Source of the DNA: Nemertoderma westbladi
Taxonomy: Eukaryota; Xenacoelomorpha; Nemertodermatida; Nemertodermatidae
Assembly (NCBI GenBank): GCA_032718475.1
Contig: JAUCBJ010006863.1
Coordinates: 1 to 51,126, forward strand
Length of the DNA stretch: 51,126 bases
Direction: 5' to 3'
A model generated the notes under the pieces. That model searched no databases. It was not told the DNA's origin and saw only the letters and a program-made list of their open reading frames with translations. A program made the position numbers and the translations under genes. Positions 13,860 to 24,985 of this stretch are shown one piece after another. Positions within the stretch are counted from its first letter, which is position 1; each line of letters starts with the position of its first letter.

Positions 13860-15500
13860 CTATGAACTACCACTCTACCATGACCACTGACCAGGACACA
13901 ACCGTACCTATGAACGACCACTGACCAGGACACAACAGCACCTCTGAACGACCACTCTACTATGACCACTGACCAAGACACAACCGTACCTATGAACGAC
14001 CACTCTACCATGACCACTGACCAGGACACAACCGTACCTATGAACTACCACTCTACCATGACCACTGACCAGGACACAACCGTACCTATGAACGACCACT
14101 GACCAGGACACAACAGCACCTCTGAACGACCACTCTACTATGACCACTGACCAAGACACAACCGTACCTATGAACGACCACTCTACCATGACCACTGACC
14201 AGGACACAACCGTACCTATGAACTACCACTCTACCATGACCACTGACCAGGACACAACCGTACCTATGAACGACCACTGACCAGGACACAACAGCACCTC
14301 TGAACGACCACTCTACTATGACCACTGACCAAGACACAACCGTACCTATAAACGACCACTCTACTATGACCACTGACCAAGACACAACCGTACCTATGAA
14401 CGACCACTCTACCATGACCACTGACCAGGACACAACCGTACCTATGAATGACCACTCTACCATGACCACTGACTAGGACACAACCGTACCTATGAACGAC
14501 CACTCTACCATGACCACTGACTAGGACACAACCGTACCTATGAACTACCACTCTACCATGACCACTGACCAGGACACAACCGTACCTATGAACTACCACT
14601 CTACCATGACCACTGACCAGGACACAACCGTACCTATGAACGACCACTGACCAGGACACAACAGCACCTCTGAACGACCACTCTACTATGACCACTGACC
14701 AAGACACAACCGTACCTATGAACGACCACTCTACCATGACCACTGACCAGGACACAACCGTACCTATGAACTACCACTCTACCATGACCACTGACCAGGA
14801 CACAACCGTACCTATGAACGACCACTGACCAGGACACAACAGCACCTCTGAACGACCACTCTACTATGACCACTGACCAAGACACAACCGTACCTATGAA
14901 CGACCACTCTACCATGACCACTGACCAGGACACAACCGTACCTATGAACTACCACTCTACCATGACCACTGACCAGGACACAACCGTACCTATGAACGAC
15001 CACTGACCAGGACACAACAGCACCTCTGAACGACCACTCTACTATGACCACTGACCAAGACACAACCGTACCTATGAACGACCACTCTACTATGACCACT
15101 GACCAAGACACAACCGTACCTATGAACGACCACTCTACCATGACCACTGACCAGGACACAACCGTACCTATGAACTACCACTCTACCATGACCACTGACC
15201 AAGACACAACCGTACCTATGAACTACCACTCTACCATGACCACTGACCAGGACACAACCGTACCTATGAACGACCACTGACCAGGACACAACAGCACCTC
15301 TGAACGACCACTCTACTATGACCACTGACCAAGACACAACCGTACCTATGAACGACCACTCTACTATGACCACTGACCAAGACACAACCGTACCTATGAA
15401 CGACCACTCTACCATGACCACTGACCAGGACACAACCGTACCTATGAACTACCACTCTACCATGACCACTTACCAAGACACAACCGTACCTATGAACTAC
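13860..15500. repeat. Third-generation duplicate inside the minisatellite
   Basis: Copy of about 11,560-13,200 at a constant offset of 2,300 bp. Matching landmarks include the TTACCAAGACACAACC variant at about 13,169 and 15,469. A few point differences are visible, such as GAACTACAACTC against GAACTACCACTC. Confidence 0.75.
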
Positions 15501-15605
15501 CACTCTACCATGACCACTGACCAAGACACAACCGTACCTATGAACTACCACTCTACCATGACCACTGACCAGGACACAACCGTACCTCTGAACGTCCACT
15601 CTACC

Positions 15606-15725
15606 AATACAACTAATTCATCAGAAGGAGCGGCATTACGAAGTACTGAAAGAATCCTAGAAGGAGTGGGAATTTCGGAAAAGTTACAAACTACAAAATG
15701 TTCCTTACCCCCGAATTATGCTTGA
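15606..15725 (+). pseudogene. Possible pol C-terminal tail after the array
   Basis: The last array units read in frame (MTTDQDTTVPLNVHST) into a non-repetitive tail containing ALRSTERILEGVGISEKL and stopping at 15,725. The RST-R/E-R kind of motif resembles the basic R-R-S-T-R tails that end many gypsy pol proteins. If correct, the minisatellite expanded inside the pol C-terminus and this is its far side. Tentative: the motif is short and no LTR was recognised beyond it. Confidence 0.35.
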
Positions 15726-17617
15726 CGGACTCAATAAAAAATTGAAAAAAATTAATTCTAGGGGGTCTACGGGGCCAACGAAAGTCGCCGATTGGCCGAT
15801 ATTATTTTCGCCTATTACTACGGGAAGGATTCGTTTAAAGTAAAAACATGTACAAGAGATATGGTCGGGAGGCTCGAGATCTATCCAACGGAAGCGGTCC
15901 CAGAATCGTAAATTAAGATGTTCTCGAGTTATGGAGGAAAATCAATTAGTCGTTAAAAAATGCAGTAATTAGTAATTAGCGCTAATTAAGAATGATTTAT
16001 TGATGGAATATCGAAATTAATGCTGCCAATCGATGGGAAACAATGAGTGGAGCTCGCCAATTTTTTAAATTTTCAAAAAGACCCAGCGGAAGCGGAGATA
16101 AATGGATTTTCGTAAAATCGGGTCCCCGACTGCCAAGTCGAATATCAGAGGAGAATCGTGACCTTCAGGAAGTAGGCGATAATATACCAAAAAGGTAAAA
16201 CGTGTGATATTGATTTAAAATTAGTAACTTTTTGGTTGAAACGGGTTCGGGTTCGCTATGGGGTGATATACGCAATTTTAGTCAATTTGCCCAAATGGGT
16301 CATTTTTATGATCTTTGAGCATGATCAATATGATCTTTGGCCTAAAGCATCTAATAAGGTTAATTAAATATTTTATAATAATTAAAATATTATATGCAAA
16401 GCATTAGGGGTATTGCCAGATGTACTTTAAATTTTATCTTTTAAATTTCAAACCCTGGTTCACCCAGCCATGCAATGGCTGGGTGAACCTCCAAAATATT
16501 AAACGGCCTAATTGAAAAAGCCCTTAAATACATTTTAGGGTGGTGGGTGGGGATGTGGTTAGCTCTTGAGTGTAATTATTGAATTCGATGGAGTTTGTTA
16601 TAAAAGCATATTGTAAATCGTTATAAATTTCTGGGTTGTAACTAGTAATTGGAATGCCTAAAGCATCTTATATTTAAATGTATTAGGGTGCTCACCAGTA
16701 GAATGAACACAAGTTCTATATTTAAAAAAATTGTCCAAAAAATACAAGATAGCGCCAGCGTTAATGACGAAAGTATTTTTTCCATTTTCTTAGAATAAAA
16801 GTTCAAGATGAAAGCTATTTTATTAGAATAAAAGTTCCATTAATAATAAAATTCTATAAAAAAAAAAAATAAAAAGTTTAACTAAGTTAAAAATAAAATA
16901 GATAGGTTTTTAGGTCAACTGGATGAAAGGGGGATGTAACATTAGTATTCATTCTTAATGAAAGTTATATTGTTAACTGAGCTACATCACTAACTATATT
17001 ATTAATTGAACTATTAGTTGCTTACCGTGATCGGTTTGACCTTTATATTAATTAGTAGTATTAGACCTAGACTACAAAGATATAAGGCAGCTGTTATGAG
17101 GTGGAGGGGGACTGGTGTGTACAAGAGTACAATAAGAGAGCTAATTGTATTGCATTATCTATTGAGCTTATTATACAGAATAGATTGCAAACTCATTATT
17201 TAACACTATATAAAAAAAATACTGCAAATTTATTACAGAATATTCATTAATGATGGGTGTGGGGACGTTAACACGTATTTATATTTGTAATGGAATATTA
17301 ATAAATATAAATAATAGCCTAACTTACAATTCGATTCTAATTAAACGATTCCTAAATTTAAATAAACTAATTGGTGATGTTTAAGGAATAACAGCTTTCT
17401 TATATAAGTATAAAAATAGTGCAAATATTATTTGGCAGTCTATTCAATGTTGATATCAATTCTAAGAGGATGGGAGGAGGGCGGAGACAATGGCGGTTGG
17501 CTGGTTCAATACGTCTAATATAATCATATGAATACAGTTTGGCATGGCTGCCCAATTGGATTAGTCAGAATATTAAGTATATGGCAACACACCAGCAGCG
17601 GTATTGCAGCAGTATGT
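15726..17617. other. AT-rich non-coding stretch
   Basis: I see no convincing gene here. A 61-codon frame at 17,018-17,203 has no recognisable feature. Poly-A-rich stretches lie near 16,855-16,880. The only structure I would single out is the perfect hairpin at 16,457. Confidence 0.6.
16457..16489. repeat. Perfect hairpin, 15-bp stem, 3-base loop
   Basis: GGTTCACCCAGCCAT, loop GCA, then the exact reverse complement. It is isolated in AT-rich DNA. It could be a mini foldback repeat. It is too short for a microRNA precursor. Confidence 0.9.
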
Positions 17618-17713
17618 GGGGCGAGCCACGAAGTTGGCGGAGCCTTAGCGAATTGACACTGTTAGGGGGTGGGTCAATTTATGCAAATAGTTGTCGTCGT
17701 CGTCGTCGTCGTT

Positions 17714-17755
<42 letters not shown>

Positions 17756-18133
17756 GTCGTCGTTACGATTTTGACATGCTAATAACTTTGTCGGATTTAA
17801 AGCTGCCAAGTTGAAAATTTGTAGGTATCAATATGAGCAAAAGTTGAGATTTTTGAGAGACTTTCAGACACCATCAGTGCAATGGTCTCCCGCTAGAGGG
17901 CCACATGTCTAAACATTAAATGCCCTCCCATTTCTTTGCTTTTAATCCGTTTAAGCTGAAACTTGGCAGATATGTATTAGACCATTAGCTGTGACTTTCA
18001 AAGGAGGCGAATCCATCTGCAGTTCTCCAGTCTGCCGCTAGAGGGCCAACGTGACTATTTGCATAAATTGACCTACCCCCTAACAGTGTCAATTCGCTAA
18101 GGCTCTGCCAACTTCGTGCTGCGCGAAGTCCCC
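17618..18133. mobile_element. 516-bp DNA transposon with about 75-bp inverted ends
   Basis: The left end starts GGGGCGAGCCACGAAGTTGG and continues through GACACTGTTAGGGGGTGGG to ATGCAAATAG at about 17,692. The right end is its inverse, from CTATTTGCATAAATTGACC (about 18,055) to CTTCGTGCTGCGCGAAGTCCCC. The right end has an additional small palindrome (CTTCG...CGAAG). Inside are a (GTC)n tract and two copies of a roughly 145-bp subrepeat with CCGCTAGAGGGC. No transposase is encoded, so it is non-autonomous. I could not identify a target-site duplication or assign a superfamily. A longer relative lies at 28,345-29,593. Confidence 0.8.
17693..17763 (+). repeat. (GTC)n trinucleotide tract
   Basis: About 23 GTC units with GTT interruptions, inside the transposon. 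A shorter homologous tract sits at the same place in the relative at 28,420-28,472. Arginine-rich frames across it are by-products. Confidence 0.9.
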
Positions 18134-18739
18134 ACTTCGTGTAGTTCATTATGTGTAGGTAGAGACATGTAAGGGGGAACCGATACGTAGAGACATGTAA
18201 GGGGGAACCGATAAGTTAACATTATTTAATTAATGGTTTGTTGGGTTGAGTGGAGTAGAGTGGAAAATGTTTGCCAGATGCAATGCCAAAAAAAACGAGA
18301 AAAAACAATTGTTAAAAAGTTACCAGACGTACTGACGTACAACTGATATTCGTTATCGGCGTTATAACTCAAAAAGGCACTGCTTTTTTTATAAAGTCCA
18401 TAACCTGACTGTGAGAGATATCCAATTACAAATTCCTTTCCTTTACAAATTCTGTACTCAATTTGTATGAAGGGGAGAGTTGGTACAGGGGCCAGGCTGC
18501 TGACTAGTTTAATACTGCAGACATATTGAGTGGAAATAGCAAGACGTGAGTGACGTACCTTTCGTTGTAAAGTAATTAGATTTCTTGATACAAAGACATG
18601 TCCGGATTTGGGAAGTGCCGCCCAAGTCGAGTCAAGAACTTTTGAAGCTGTAGGCCTGCCGACAATAAGACCAAGAAAGATACCGGTACTAGGCCTATAC
18701 AGTTTTTATCCCTGAGTCAGACTACAGCCAGACAGCACA
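18134..18739. other. Spacer and presumed LINE 5' untranslated region
   Basis: A 28-bp direct duplication (TAGAGACATGTAAGGGGGAA...) lies at 18,160-18,213. The rest leads into the LINE start codon, and some of it is presumably the LINE 5' UTR with its internal promoter. The element's 5' boundary is not visible from one full-length copy. Confidence 0.5.
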
Positions 18740-21700
18740 ATGTCCCCGCTCTTAATCTCCACAGTTTTCATCGTTCTGGGTCGTTTCGTTGTGGCAGAAC
18801 CATCCGATCCGCGGGGTAACCCTGCAACCCACCCAATACCCGTATTGGACTGGTTTGCGGAACACCCTGTCGCTACCGTTTCGAACTGCCGCGCCGAATC
18901 GACGGAGATGTGGTCGACGAGTGGATTTAGCCTCTACTGCTCTCGTCGGGGAAGAAGATCTTGGGTCTCCTCTCCACGATCTAGAGGCCTAATCGCTAAA
19001 CTCTGTCTACTGTCTCTGGCTGGGGATATTGAGACCAACCCAGGACCCAGCAGGACGCGGGCCCCGAAGATCAACTGTCCCGTCTGTCAACGAGGAACAA
19101 ACTCTCGGAGTAAGATCGTCCAATGCGAGAGTTGTGACACATTTGTACATTTAAAATGTTACCGTAGGAAACTCAGTAATTTATTCTCCACCGGAAACAA
19201 TCTTGAACCAAGTTTTCTCTGCAATAGCTGTATTTTTACCGAACTTCCCTTTCATGATACAATTTTAGAATCAGAAACCGACGATTCATTTCTCACATCG
19301 CCTCTGCAAACTCCAAGTGATGCTGAGAGTGAAACTTTTAATTTTTTTAAGAAAAAAGGTCTGCATTTTTTGCACTTAAACGCACGATCTCTGCTTCCAA
19401 AACTTTCCGAAATTCGTATTTTAATCAATAAATCCAACCCAGCAGTTTTAACAATCTCTGAAACTTGGCTCGATGATAGTGTTTCTGATGGAGAAATTTA
19501 TATTGATAATTACGTAGTTTTACGTAAGGATAGGGACAGACACGGTGGTGGTGTCTGTACTTACATTCGATGTGATTTAGCTTTTAATCGTAGGGAAGAT
19601 TTAGAGACTTGTGACGAAGTTTTACTGGTGGAACTTTTACTTCCTAAAACTAAACCTATTTTAATCGGTACTTTATATCGGCCCCCTAAACAATCAGATT
19701 TTTTGCAAAATTTTGAAAATACAATTTTATGTAATCTTAGGTCAGACTGTGAAATATATTTCTTAGGTGATTTTAATATCTGTTACCATCACAAAGCATC
19801 CCCCATCTGTAAACAGTACCAAAGTATTTTAAATTTGTTTGGTTTAAAACAAATTATTCGAGATTCTACCAGAATTACCAGTAAAACTTCTACTTTACTA
19901 GATCACATCCTTTGTAATAATACCGATATTATTTCTCAATCTGGGGTTTTACCTATAGGTCTAAGCGATCATTTTATAGTTTTTTGCACAAGAAAGACAG
20001 AAAAATCTTTTTTCGGGGATCATAAAACAGTAACAGTTAGGTCTATGAAAAATTACAGCAAGGAACGCTTTTTAAGTTTGTTAGTTAATTCTGACTGGGA
20101 ACCCTGTTTTAAGGCCGCTGACATTAACCTTGCGTACACTGTTTTTAAAGATATATTTTTAAAGGCACTTAATACTGTAGCACCAATTAAAGAAATTAGT
20201 CTTAAACAACGCACTGAGCCCTGGATGACCTCGGGTATTCTTTGTAATATCAGAGAAAGAGATAACTATTTGTATAAATTTAGGAAATACCGTGTTTTAG
20301 CTGATTATAATAATTACTGCAAATATAGAAACCTTGTCCAACGGGAAATAAAAAAAGCTAAATCTGAATATTTGTACAACAAAATAAGTGAGAATAAAGA
20401 TAATCCTAAAAGTCTATGGTCTACCCTAAAATCTTTAGGTTATAAAAACCTTAAATCTAAATCGAATATTGTTCTGCAAGATAACGGTGAGCTGATTCAT
20501 GATCATACTCTAGTTAGTAATTTATTTAATAATTATTTTACTAATGTTGCCTCTAATTTAGTTAAGAAATTACCGTTATCAAGAAATAAATATAGTATAG
20601 GGTCCGAAACTCTAAATAATTTTTATTTAGAAAAGTTACAAAATTCAGAAAAGTTATTTTTAAAACCCGTTTCTGAGGATTTCGTTTTTAAAAATCTACT
20701 TAGCCTATCAGCCTCAAAAAGTACCGGTCTAGACCTAATACCTGCCCGTTTTCTTAAGGATGGTGCTGAAGTACTTAAAGTGCCTATTACTTTTATTATT
20801 AATTACTCTATCGTAGATAATGTAGTACCAGACGAACTGAAATTAGCTAAGGTTGTTCCTCTGTATAAAAAGAATAGTAAAGTAGAACCCTGTAATTACA
20901 GACCTGTTAGTATCTTAAGTATTGTATCTAAAATTCTAGAACGTTCTGTTTTTCTACAGCTGGAGGCACATCTTAGTAGGCTAAATCTGATCTATGAACT
21001 TCAGTCCGGTTTTCGTAAATCATATTCTACAGACACCTGTCTTATTAACTTAACTGATACAATTAGATGTAATAACGCAAAGGGTTTATATACTGGTATG
21101 GTAATGTTGGACCTACAAAAGGCTTTCGATACTGTAGATCACGAAATTCTGCTTGGTAAGTTAGGCCTGATGGGTGTAGGTTCTATAGACTGGTTCAAGT
21201 CCTACCTGTCAGACAGAGGTCAAACTGTAGTCATTAGCAAATCGCAGTCTACTGTACAAGAGATTACCTGTGGTGTACCCCAAGGTAGTATATTAGGTCC
21301 TCTGCTTTTTGTATGCTATGTAAATGATATGATAAGTAGTATAGATCCCGATTTTAAACTCATTTTATATGCCGACGACAGTGCTCTTATTTTCTCTCAT
21401 AAAGATCCTATCCATATTTCCCAAAAGTTAAGTGCAGTTCTAGAATCCTGTAATGAGTGGTTGGTTGATAATAAGCTATCCATTCACTACGGTAAAACTG
21501 AAAGTATTTTGTTTGGTTCCAAAAGAAAGTTAAAGAAGGTAACTAAGTTTGAAGTCACTAGTAATGGACATAAGATTGAAAATAAAAAGGAAGTTAAATA
21601 TTTAGGCGCCACATTGGATAACTGCTTATCAGGAGAAAGTACAGTGAAAAATATTTTCTCGAAAGTTAACAGTAGGCTTAGGTTTCTATACAGAAATAAA

Positions 21701-22237
21701 AATAGTTTGAACACCGACTCCCGCAAGTTACTTTGCTCTTCTTTAATACAGTGTCACATGGACTATGCGTGCTCTTCTTGGTATGAAGGCTTAACCAAGC
21801 AGCTTAAATGTAAATTACAAGTAGCTCAGAATAAAGTAGTACGATTTATTAAAGACTACAAACCTAGACACCACCTAACTCCAGATGACTTTTCTGAATC
21901 TGGACTACTTAACTTAGATAGTAGAGTTAAGCAGCTACGCCTTAACCATGTGCATAAAGTGTATAATGGTAAATGTCCCAATTACCTAAAACAAAAATTC
22001 AACAGAGTACGCGATACACACTCTTACAGTACCAGAGCTAGTGCTTCAAACTTCTACCTCCCGAATTGTAAATCCTTCGAATCTGATACTTTCTTTTTTA
22101 ACGGCATTAAAAATTGGAACGCTCTGCCTAATGAAATTAAAAACCTAAATAATCAACATTCTTTTAAATCTGCAGTTAAATCTCATCTCCGTGTGCAATG
22201 TAAAAATAGGTACAATAGTCCTACAGTAAGTTATTAG
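18740..22237 (+). CDS. Intact CR1/L2-like LINE polyprotein with N-terminal 2A
   Basis: An uninterrupted 1,165-residue retrotransposon protein. Residues 1-19 ([19 protein letters not shown]) look like a secretory signal. Residues 92-103 ([12 protein letters not shown]) are a 2A-type motif that would make the ribosome skip between G102 and P103, releasing a leader of about 102 residues. Next is a PHD-type C4HC3 zinc finger (C113, C116, C129, C132, H137, C140, C161, C164). An apurinic-type endonuclease follows (LHLNARSL near 212, SETWLD near 240, YRPP near 313, GDFN near 343, SDH before residue 420). The reverse transcriptase has motif A LDLQKAFD (D791), [13 protein letters not shown] and catalytic YADD (877-880). 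The C-terminus has the usual LINE tail ([16 protein letters not shown]). The start has A at -3. All motifs are intact, so it could be active. The PHD finger is known from CR1-type elements, and 2A peptides from sea urchin and amphioxus LINEs. Confidence 0.93.
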   Translation: MSPLLISTVFIVLGRFVVAEPSDPRGNPATHPIPVLDWFAEHPVATVSNCRAESTEMWSTSGFSLYCSRRGRRSWVSSPRSRGLIAKLCLLSLAGDIETNPGPSRTRAPKINCPVCQRGTNSRSKIVQCESCDTFVHLKCYRRKLSNLFSTGNNLEPSFLCNSCIFTELPFHDTILESETDDSFLTSPLQTPSDAESETFNFFKKKGLHFLHLNARSLLPKLSEIRILINKSNPAVLTISETWLDDSVSDGEIYIDNYVVLRKDRDRHGGGVCTYIRCDLAFNRREDLETCDEVLLVELLLPKTKPILIGTLYRPPKQSDFLQNFENTILCNLRSDCEIYFLGDFNICYHHKASPICKQYQSILNLFGLKQIIRDSTRITSKTSTLLDHILCNNTDIISQSGVLPIGLSDHFIVFCTRKTEKSFFGDHKTVTVRSMKNYSKERFLSLLVNSDWEPCFKAADINLAYTVFKDIFLKALNTVAPIKEISLKQRTEPWMTSGILCNIRERDNYLYKFRKYRVLADYNNYCKYRNLVQREIKKAKSEYLYNKISENKDNPKSLWSTLKSLGYKNLKSKSNIVLQDNGELIHDHTLVSNLFNNYFTNVASNLVKKLPLSRNKYSIGSETLNNFYLEKLQNSEKLFLKPVSEDFVFKNLLSLSASKSTGLDLIPARFLKDGAEVLKVPITFIINYSIVDNVVPDELKLAKVVPLYKKNSKVEPCNYRPVSILSIVSKILERSVFLQLEAHLSRLNLIYELQSGFRKSYSTDTCLINLTDTIRCNNAKGLYTGMVMLDLQKAFDTVDHEILLGKLGLMGVGSIDWFKSYLSDRGQTVVISKSQSTVQEITCGVPQGSILGPLLFVCYVNDMISSIDPDFKLILYADDSALIFSHKDPIHISQKLSAVLESCNEWLVDNKLSIHYGKTESILFGSKRKLKKVTKFEVTSNGHKIENKKEVKYLGATLDNCLSGESTVKNIFSKVNSRLRFLYRNKNSLNTDSRKLLCSSLIQCHMDYACSSWYEGLTKQLKCKLQVAQNKVVRFIKDYKPRHHLTPDDFSESGLLNLDSRVKQLRLNHVHKVYNGKCPNYLKQKFNRVRDTHSYSTRASASNFYLPNCKSFESDTFFFNGIKNWNALPNEIKNLNNQHSFKSAVKSHLRVQCKNRYNSPTVSY

Positions 22238-22572
22238 TTTATTAATTATTTACTATTTATACTGTAATTACGTTTTATAATAAATTGTTCTGTACATTAC
22301 ATCTTTATCGTTGAGTCGGGCATTGTCACGCTCTCGGTAAAGTTGTACATGTACATAGTGTAATTACGTTTTATATTGGTTTTAGGTTAGCGTAGTGTAA
22401 TATTGTATTTGTAACCAAGTAACATAAAGGACCCCCTTGGAAATAAGCTGCAAAGCTTTAGGGGTAATCCTATATGTTATGTTGGACAATACCTTTATAC
22501 CGGTACATTGTTTGGTGTATTTGTTATTGTTTTTACATAATGTATAAATAAATCTATCTATCTATCTATCTA
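22238..22572 (+). other. LINE 3' UTR and tail
   Basis: Non-coding 3' end of the LINE. It contains the segment shared almost base for base with 47,044-47,361, an AATAAA at 22,547-22,552, and a terminal (ATCT)n microsatellite. Short tandem-repeat tails in place of poly(A) are typical of CR1/L2-type LINEs. The end of shared homology with the truncated copy marks the end of the element. Confidence 0.8.
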
Positions 22573-22732
22573 GCCCATGTTGTTATATAACAAAACAAGA
22601 GTGAATCACTCAAAAGATCCGTGTCTAATAACGCGTGAACTGTATACTCGTTGACTTGCTTACTACCACCAACCGGCATCAGGCTTTAACAATCAAAGTT
22701 GGTTCTACTTTAGTAGGGGTGTTCGGACACTT

Positions 22733-23935
22733 CCCCCCCGGACAGTTCCCCCCCGCTCAAGTAGGACACTTCCCCCCCGGACACTTCCCCCCCCAGACAC
22801 TTCCCCCCCCCCCCCGCGGACACTTCCCCCCCGACTGTTCTTAACTTCGCACATTCGTATTTTTCATTTTGTATGGTAAACGGACCGCTTGTATCCAGAC
22901 AAGTTGTATCCAATTTTCCTTTCGTAGCTCAGAAAGTGATCTTTTGCATCCCGATTTTACATTTTATATCCAAGTTTTATTTATGGGTTTTATCAATGCA
23001 ATTACATCGTATTGTTTGCTAATCTTTAAACAATTAATTATATTAGATGACCTATAAATTCCATCCCCGGAATGATATACTGTTTTTATTAACTATAGAA
23101 TTATAATAATTAATTGTTTTAATTATAGGTATTATTATGTAATAGTCTTCTTCAAATTGTAGCAGATGGGGATGAATATTATTGTTGCAATCAAAATTAT
23201 ACCTCTCCAGGGTAAAATCGACATGCGTCGACCTGTATTCTGTGTTCAGCATTACATATTGATATACATATTACTACTATACATACTATATAGATATTAT
23301 ACACACTACATATTAAATTTCCTGGTTACTTGCAATATTTTTAATAGGATTTTGTTGAATTATATAATATTGTAGTAATTTATATATTTAATTGGTTAAC
23401 ATTCAATACAGCTCCTAATTTAGGCTCAGTCAATTTATTATCTGATGATACAAACATGAATTAATTATTTCAAAATGGTCTTAAGTCTTTCACCACGGGC
23501 ACTCAGGTAAATGCCGGGGTCTGGGGGCGATAACCTCCAAGAAAAGAAGCGGGGGTTTGGGGGCGGCAGCCCCCAAGAAAATAAGCGGGGGTTTGGGGGC
23601 GGTAGCCCCCAACAAAAGAAGCGGGGGTTTGGGGGCGGCAGCCCCCAATTAAAATAAATTAAAAGAATTAAAGGAATTAAAAGAAAAACAAACAAAATTT
23701 GACTATAAAAATGTTTCTTTTATAATTTTGAAAAAACTTGTCTAGATACAACTTGTCCTGTAACCATCTTTAACTTTTGTTTATTGCTTTGATGCACCCA
23801 GATTAATTTTAACACTTTAACTGGGGGGGGGAAGTGTCCGGGGGGCAAGTGTCCGGGGGGGGAAGAGTCCGGGGGGGGAAGTGTCCTACTTGGGCGGGGG
23901 GGAAGTGTCCGGGGGGAAGTGTCCTAGATCCTTAG
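22733..23935. mobile_element. Candidate element bounded by G/C-rich inverted repeats
   Basis: The left block (22,733-22,833) repeats GGACACTTCCCCCCC with the spacer GCTCAAGTAGGACACTT. The right block (23,824-23,925) carries the inverse (AAGTGTCCGGGGGG, AAGTGTCCTACTTGGGCGG). Just inside, a second inverted pair reads ACAAGTTGTATCC (about 22,900) and GATACAACTTGTCC (about 23,744). The interior is AT-rich with no convincing gene. The arrangement resembles a non-autonomous DNA transposon with subterminal repeats. Exact ends and target duplication are not resolved. Confidence 0.55.
23510..23652. repeat. Four GC-rich palindromic repeats, about 42 bp
   Basis: Units of the form GCGGGGGTTTGGGGGCGGCAG followed by CCCCCAAGAAAAGAA. 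Each contains a GGGGGCGGCAGCCCCC hairpin. On the minus strand they read WGLPPPNPRFF, which explains the 76-codon frame there. They are strongly G-rich on the plus strand. Confidence 0.85.
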
Positions 23936-24780
23936 TAGGATCTAAGTTCGCGCCTAGGACTTATTTATTTACCATTTAAGAGCTTGGTTACTAGTTTTTG
24001 GCTGCTCGTTTCAACTTCTAGAATAATTAGTCGAAAACTGTACATTTGAATTTCAATCAATCAAAAAAATACTTCTTAACATAAATCTCTTAAACTAATT
24101 AAAGATTTTAGAATTATGAGATATGGGGATGGGGAATCTATTTACGTATGTCATTTTTGAATAAATCTCTACTACTATAATAGCGCAAGAAATACGACTA
24201 CTCCTCCCCTGCAAGTTGCTAATATAATTTATTATTTGTACTTACAGCACTCGATTATTAATTATAATCAATGAATGAGGTCATTCATACTATCACTGTA
24301 CGTCTATGTATTGTATTGTATAATAATATGGTGTAATATTGTATAGTATAGTTTGTCTAAGCATTGCATAAAGAGGTCAATGTCAATGTCGCATTAATTA
24401 AAATTAAATACACCGCCACAATTATTTGTGGTTGGTTTATTGTTTGGATATTCCCATAGGAACTGGGGAGAGCTATCAGCTGACGGGGAAATACATTGTA
24501 AACTAATAGTTTCTGTTTGCTTACTGTAAAACTTGGCAAGTAATGTACTTCTCTGCAGGTTTGGCCAATCCATTAAATAACATTACTAGGCCCTCTTCTA
24601 AATTTCAATATATACAGCAGCAGCAGCTGTTTTTATCATTGCGCCTATTGCGTTCTTCGGTTTATGTCTATTTTTCGAGCCCAGAGGCTATATGGACAGA
24701 GTAGCCGATCATGCCAGGGGCCTTAGAATCGGGACTGTCTAAAACCCGGGTCTGTCCCGGTTACGGCCAAACTATTTCAG
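23936..24780. other. AT-rich spacer, no gene seen
   Basis: No motif-bearing frame. A minus-strand 60-codon frame (24,357-24,539) has no support. Confidence 0.6.
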
Positions 24781-24834
24781 CTGGTAGGAAACTGTATAAC
24801 AGCAGTTGAACCATCAGACTCAATCTGTTCTAAC

Positions 24835-24985
24835 TGACATTCTGCAGATATGTACCTGACCATAATAGGCTGCGTGTTTGGGAGGACGCTAACCGGTATG
24901 CAGTTATCCAGTCTGCCGCTAGGGGGCGAAATATTTGAAAGTGAAAATCTTCTCCCATTTCTTTGTTTGAAATGTTTTTTTTTGC
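24835..24985. repeat. Fragment of the CCGCTAGAGGGC subrepeat family
   Basis: It matches the subrepeat of the transposons at 17.6 and 28.3 kb: TATGTACCTGACCATAATAGGCTG, then CAGTCTGCCGCTAGGGGGCG at about 24,911, then GAAAATCTTCTCCCATTTC. It carries a single CCGCTAGGGGGC core at 24,916-24,927. The small plus frame at 24,850 is a by-product. Confidence 0.7.

Larger units (their letters stand above)
6062..15605. repeat. 9.5-kb minisatellite of 48-bp and 34-bp units
   Basis: Roughly 200 tandem units. The long unit is 48 bp and encodes, on the plus strand, MTTDQDTTVPMNDHST. The short unit is 34 bp and lacks 14 bp (CTACCATGACCACT), an exact loss between GACCACT direct repeats. Long and short units combine into higher-order periods of 82 (48+34), 130 (2x48+34), 178 (3x48+34) and 274 bp (5x48+34). 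Variants such as ACAGTACCTCT, ACCGTACCTAT, GAACTACC and GACTAGG mark subfamilies. Each 34-bp unit shifts the frame, so long coding frames do not persist; the many 60-163 codon frames on the minus strand (SWSVVMVEWSFIGTVV...) are by-products. Confidence 0.95.

Noticed and set aside
6196-15599. Dozens of 60-163 codon frames on both strands
   Set aside because: All lie within the 48/34-bp array and repeat its periods; they are interrupted by each 34-bp unit.
16457-16489. MicroRNA precursor or terminator
   Set aside because: A 15-bp stem with a 3-base loop is too short for a microRNA precursor, and intrinsic terminators do not apply in this setting.
17539-17814. Arginine-rich protein frame (also 28,341-28,523)
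   Set aside because: It is translation of the (GTC)n tract inside a transposon.
19010-19050. An integrated RNA virus suggested by the 2A motif
   Set aside because: The motif lies in one frame with a LINE endonuclease and reverse transcriptase; 2A is known in such LINEs.
22635-22913. Frames with PPG/GGE repeats
   Set aside because: They come from the GGACACTTCCCCCC repeats at the end of an inverted-repeat element.
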